A stretch of 45,822 bases of DNA, from positions 1 to 45,822 of the IMG/VR virus record IMGVR_UViG_3300025132_000072. The stretch is one strand, 5' to 3'. The stretch comes from a virus. The notes under the pieces are model-generated. The model did no database searches and was not told where the DNA came from. It saw only the letters and a program-made list of their open reading frames with translations. Made by a program: the position numbers and the translations under genes. Positions 45,024-45,822 of this stretch are shown here, in pieces. Numbering within the stretch: position 1 is the first letter of the stretch; each line of letters opens with the position of its first letter.

Positions 45024-45822
45024 TTTGCACAACTCCTTCGGCTGGCCTAGGACCAACATAGTAAAGATTCTTTTTAGCCCTTGTAATAGCAACATAACAA
45101 ATGTTCATTTCTTCACGCATGTTAATTGCTCTTGGGTGTGGCATTCTTTCAGTAGCAAGGACATACACATTATCTGCTTCTAGTCCCTTTGCCTTGTGAA
45201 CAGTAGAGAGCATAATATCTCCCTTGCCATCTTTGTAAGGGAAGACTCTTTCGATTTCAGCAATCAATTCTCTCACAGTATTTGTTCTATAAACGAATAG
45301 ACAAATACATTCATGTCTATCTTCAAGAGTATTAAGACGAGTCAACTTCTCTTGTTCCATCAACTTGTTTCTCTCTCTTTCGTATTCGTTATCTAACTTT
45401 TCAGCAAACATTTGAGTTGACATGTTCAAGTCCTTTGTAATCTTCTTGACACTTTGGACGAGTCCCTTGCCTAGGTCACGACCTTCAATGTAGGCAGATT
45501 TGCCACTACCAATCAAGCGATAGAAAGCACCTACAAGAGGAGCATTGTATCGGCATATCACCATGTCACCCTTGGTTGGTTCAAAGGCTGAATTGACTAC
45601 AACATTGCCCTTCTTGGCATTCTCTACAGCATGGAAGTCTTCGACAAATCGGTTGGCTTCTTCGACCACACTAGTTGGGCAACGCCATGTTAAAGAAAGT
45701 GGATACTTACTTACTGTACGGCCCAGTTGTTTTAGACTATTTTCAAACAAAGACATAGAAGAAGAATCTGCTCCTCGGAATCCATAAATTGCTTGATTTG
45801 GGTCCCCAACAATAACGCATCG
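45016..45822 (-). CDS. SF1 (UvrD/Rep-like) DNA helicase, C-terminal part (cut by right edge)
   Basis: The frame is open to base 45822, so the N-terminal part with Walker A lies outside. The visible 268 residues include motif III-like VIVGDPNQAIYGFRGA, motif IV-like YPLSLTWRCPTSVVEEANRF, motif V STVHKAKGLEADNVYVLAT and motif VI NICYVAITRAKKNLYYVG. The enzyme uses ATP to unwind DNA 3'-5' during replication restart or recombination. A shorter reading from ATG 45756 would lose motif III. It is the first gene of the - strand region that can be seen. Confidence 0.9.
   Translation of the reverse strand, partial: RCVIVGDPNQAIYGFRGADSSSMSLFENSLKQLGRTVSKYPLSLTWRCPTSVVEEANRFVEDFHAVENAKKGNVVVNSAFEPTKGDMVICRYNAPLVGAFYRLIGSGKSAYIEGRDLGKGLVQSVKKITKDLNMSTQMFAEKLDNEYERERNKLMEQEKLTRLNTLEDRHECICLFVYRTNTVRELIAEIERVFPYKDGKGDIMLSTVHKAKGLEADNVYVLATERMPHPRAINMREEMNICYVAITRAKKNLYYVGPRPAEGVVQNG

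Noticed and set aside
1-45822. Integrase, attachment sites, transposons or CRISPR arrays
   Set aside because: No integrase-like frame, no IS-type inverted repeats and no regular repeat-spacer arrangement were found by eye.

Overview
The window looks like part of the genome of a head-tailed dsDNA virus of a euryarchaeon. The closest match I can name is the magroviruses of uncultivated marine group II Euryarchaeota. Phage-type tail genes sit beside an archaeal-type replication and transcription set: family B polymerase, sliding clamp, RFC-like clamp loader, archaeo-eukaryotic primase, XPF-family nuclease, ligase homologue and TFB. No cellular core genes are visible, coding is dense, and nearly every gene overlaps its neighbour by 1-20 bases, usually as ATGA, GTGA or TTGA. 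The sequence is AT-rich with archaeal Shine-Dalgarno sites (GGAGGTGA). Both ends cut through genes, so this is an internal piece. Capsid, portal and terminase genes are not here.

Positions 1-14035 (+ strand) are the tail module: the end of a tail tube gene, two tail-assembly-chaperone frames joined by a likely -1 ribosomal frameshift, a tape measure, a small distal-tail candidate, a LamG-type protein, a 2156-residue hub/tip protein, a baseplate-type protein, two adhesin-like proteins and a 36-residue membrane peptide. A two-way terminator at about 14044-14132 separates this from everything else, which lies on the - strand and is transcribed from the right edge towards 14136.

In order of transcription the - strand carries the following. 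An SF1 helicase (cut by the right edge) and small winged-helix and zinc proteins (43.5-45.8 kb). Three tRNA genes, Arg-TCT, Leu-TAA and Met-CAT (43.34-43.58 kb). Small genes ending in a ubiquitin-like protein with a C-terminal GG-SL (40.8 kb). TFB, an E1/ThiF-like enzyme, a possible ADP-ribosyltransferase-fold protein and a JAMM peptidase (36.2-39 kb). A GroES/GroEL pair of group I type (33.5-35.3 kb). A PC4-like protein and a ligase homologue that lacks its catalytic lysine (30.9-33.1 kb). Tandem winged-helix proteins, RFC small subunit, SSB, a Sak4-like ATPase and a clamp (24.3-30.2 kb). A family B polymerase split in two by about 1.5 kb of eight or nine tiny coupled genes (20.2-24.3 kb). 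Last come a Cas4/RecB-type nuclease, primase, XPF nuclease, helicase-like ATPase and a DEDDy exonuclease (14.4-20.2 kb).

The replication genes could assemble a nearly self-sufficient archaeal-style replisome. TFB and the PC4-like protein could redirect host transcription, the tRNAs fit the AGA/TTA-rich codon use, and the chaperonin pair probably folds virion or replication proteins. The most striking possibility is a compact viral ubiquitin-like conjugation pathway made of a Ubl ending GG-SL, an E1-like enzyme and a JAMM peptidase. All functional statements rest on motif reading by eye, without database searches.
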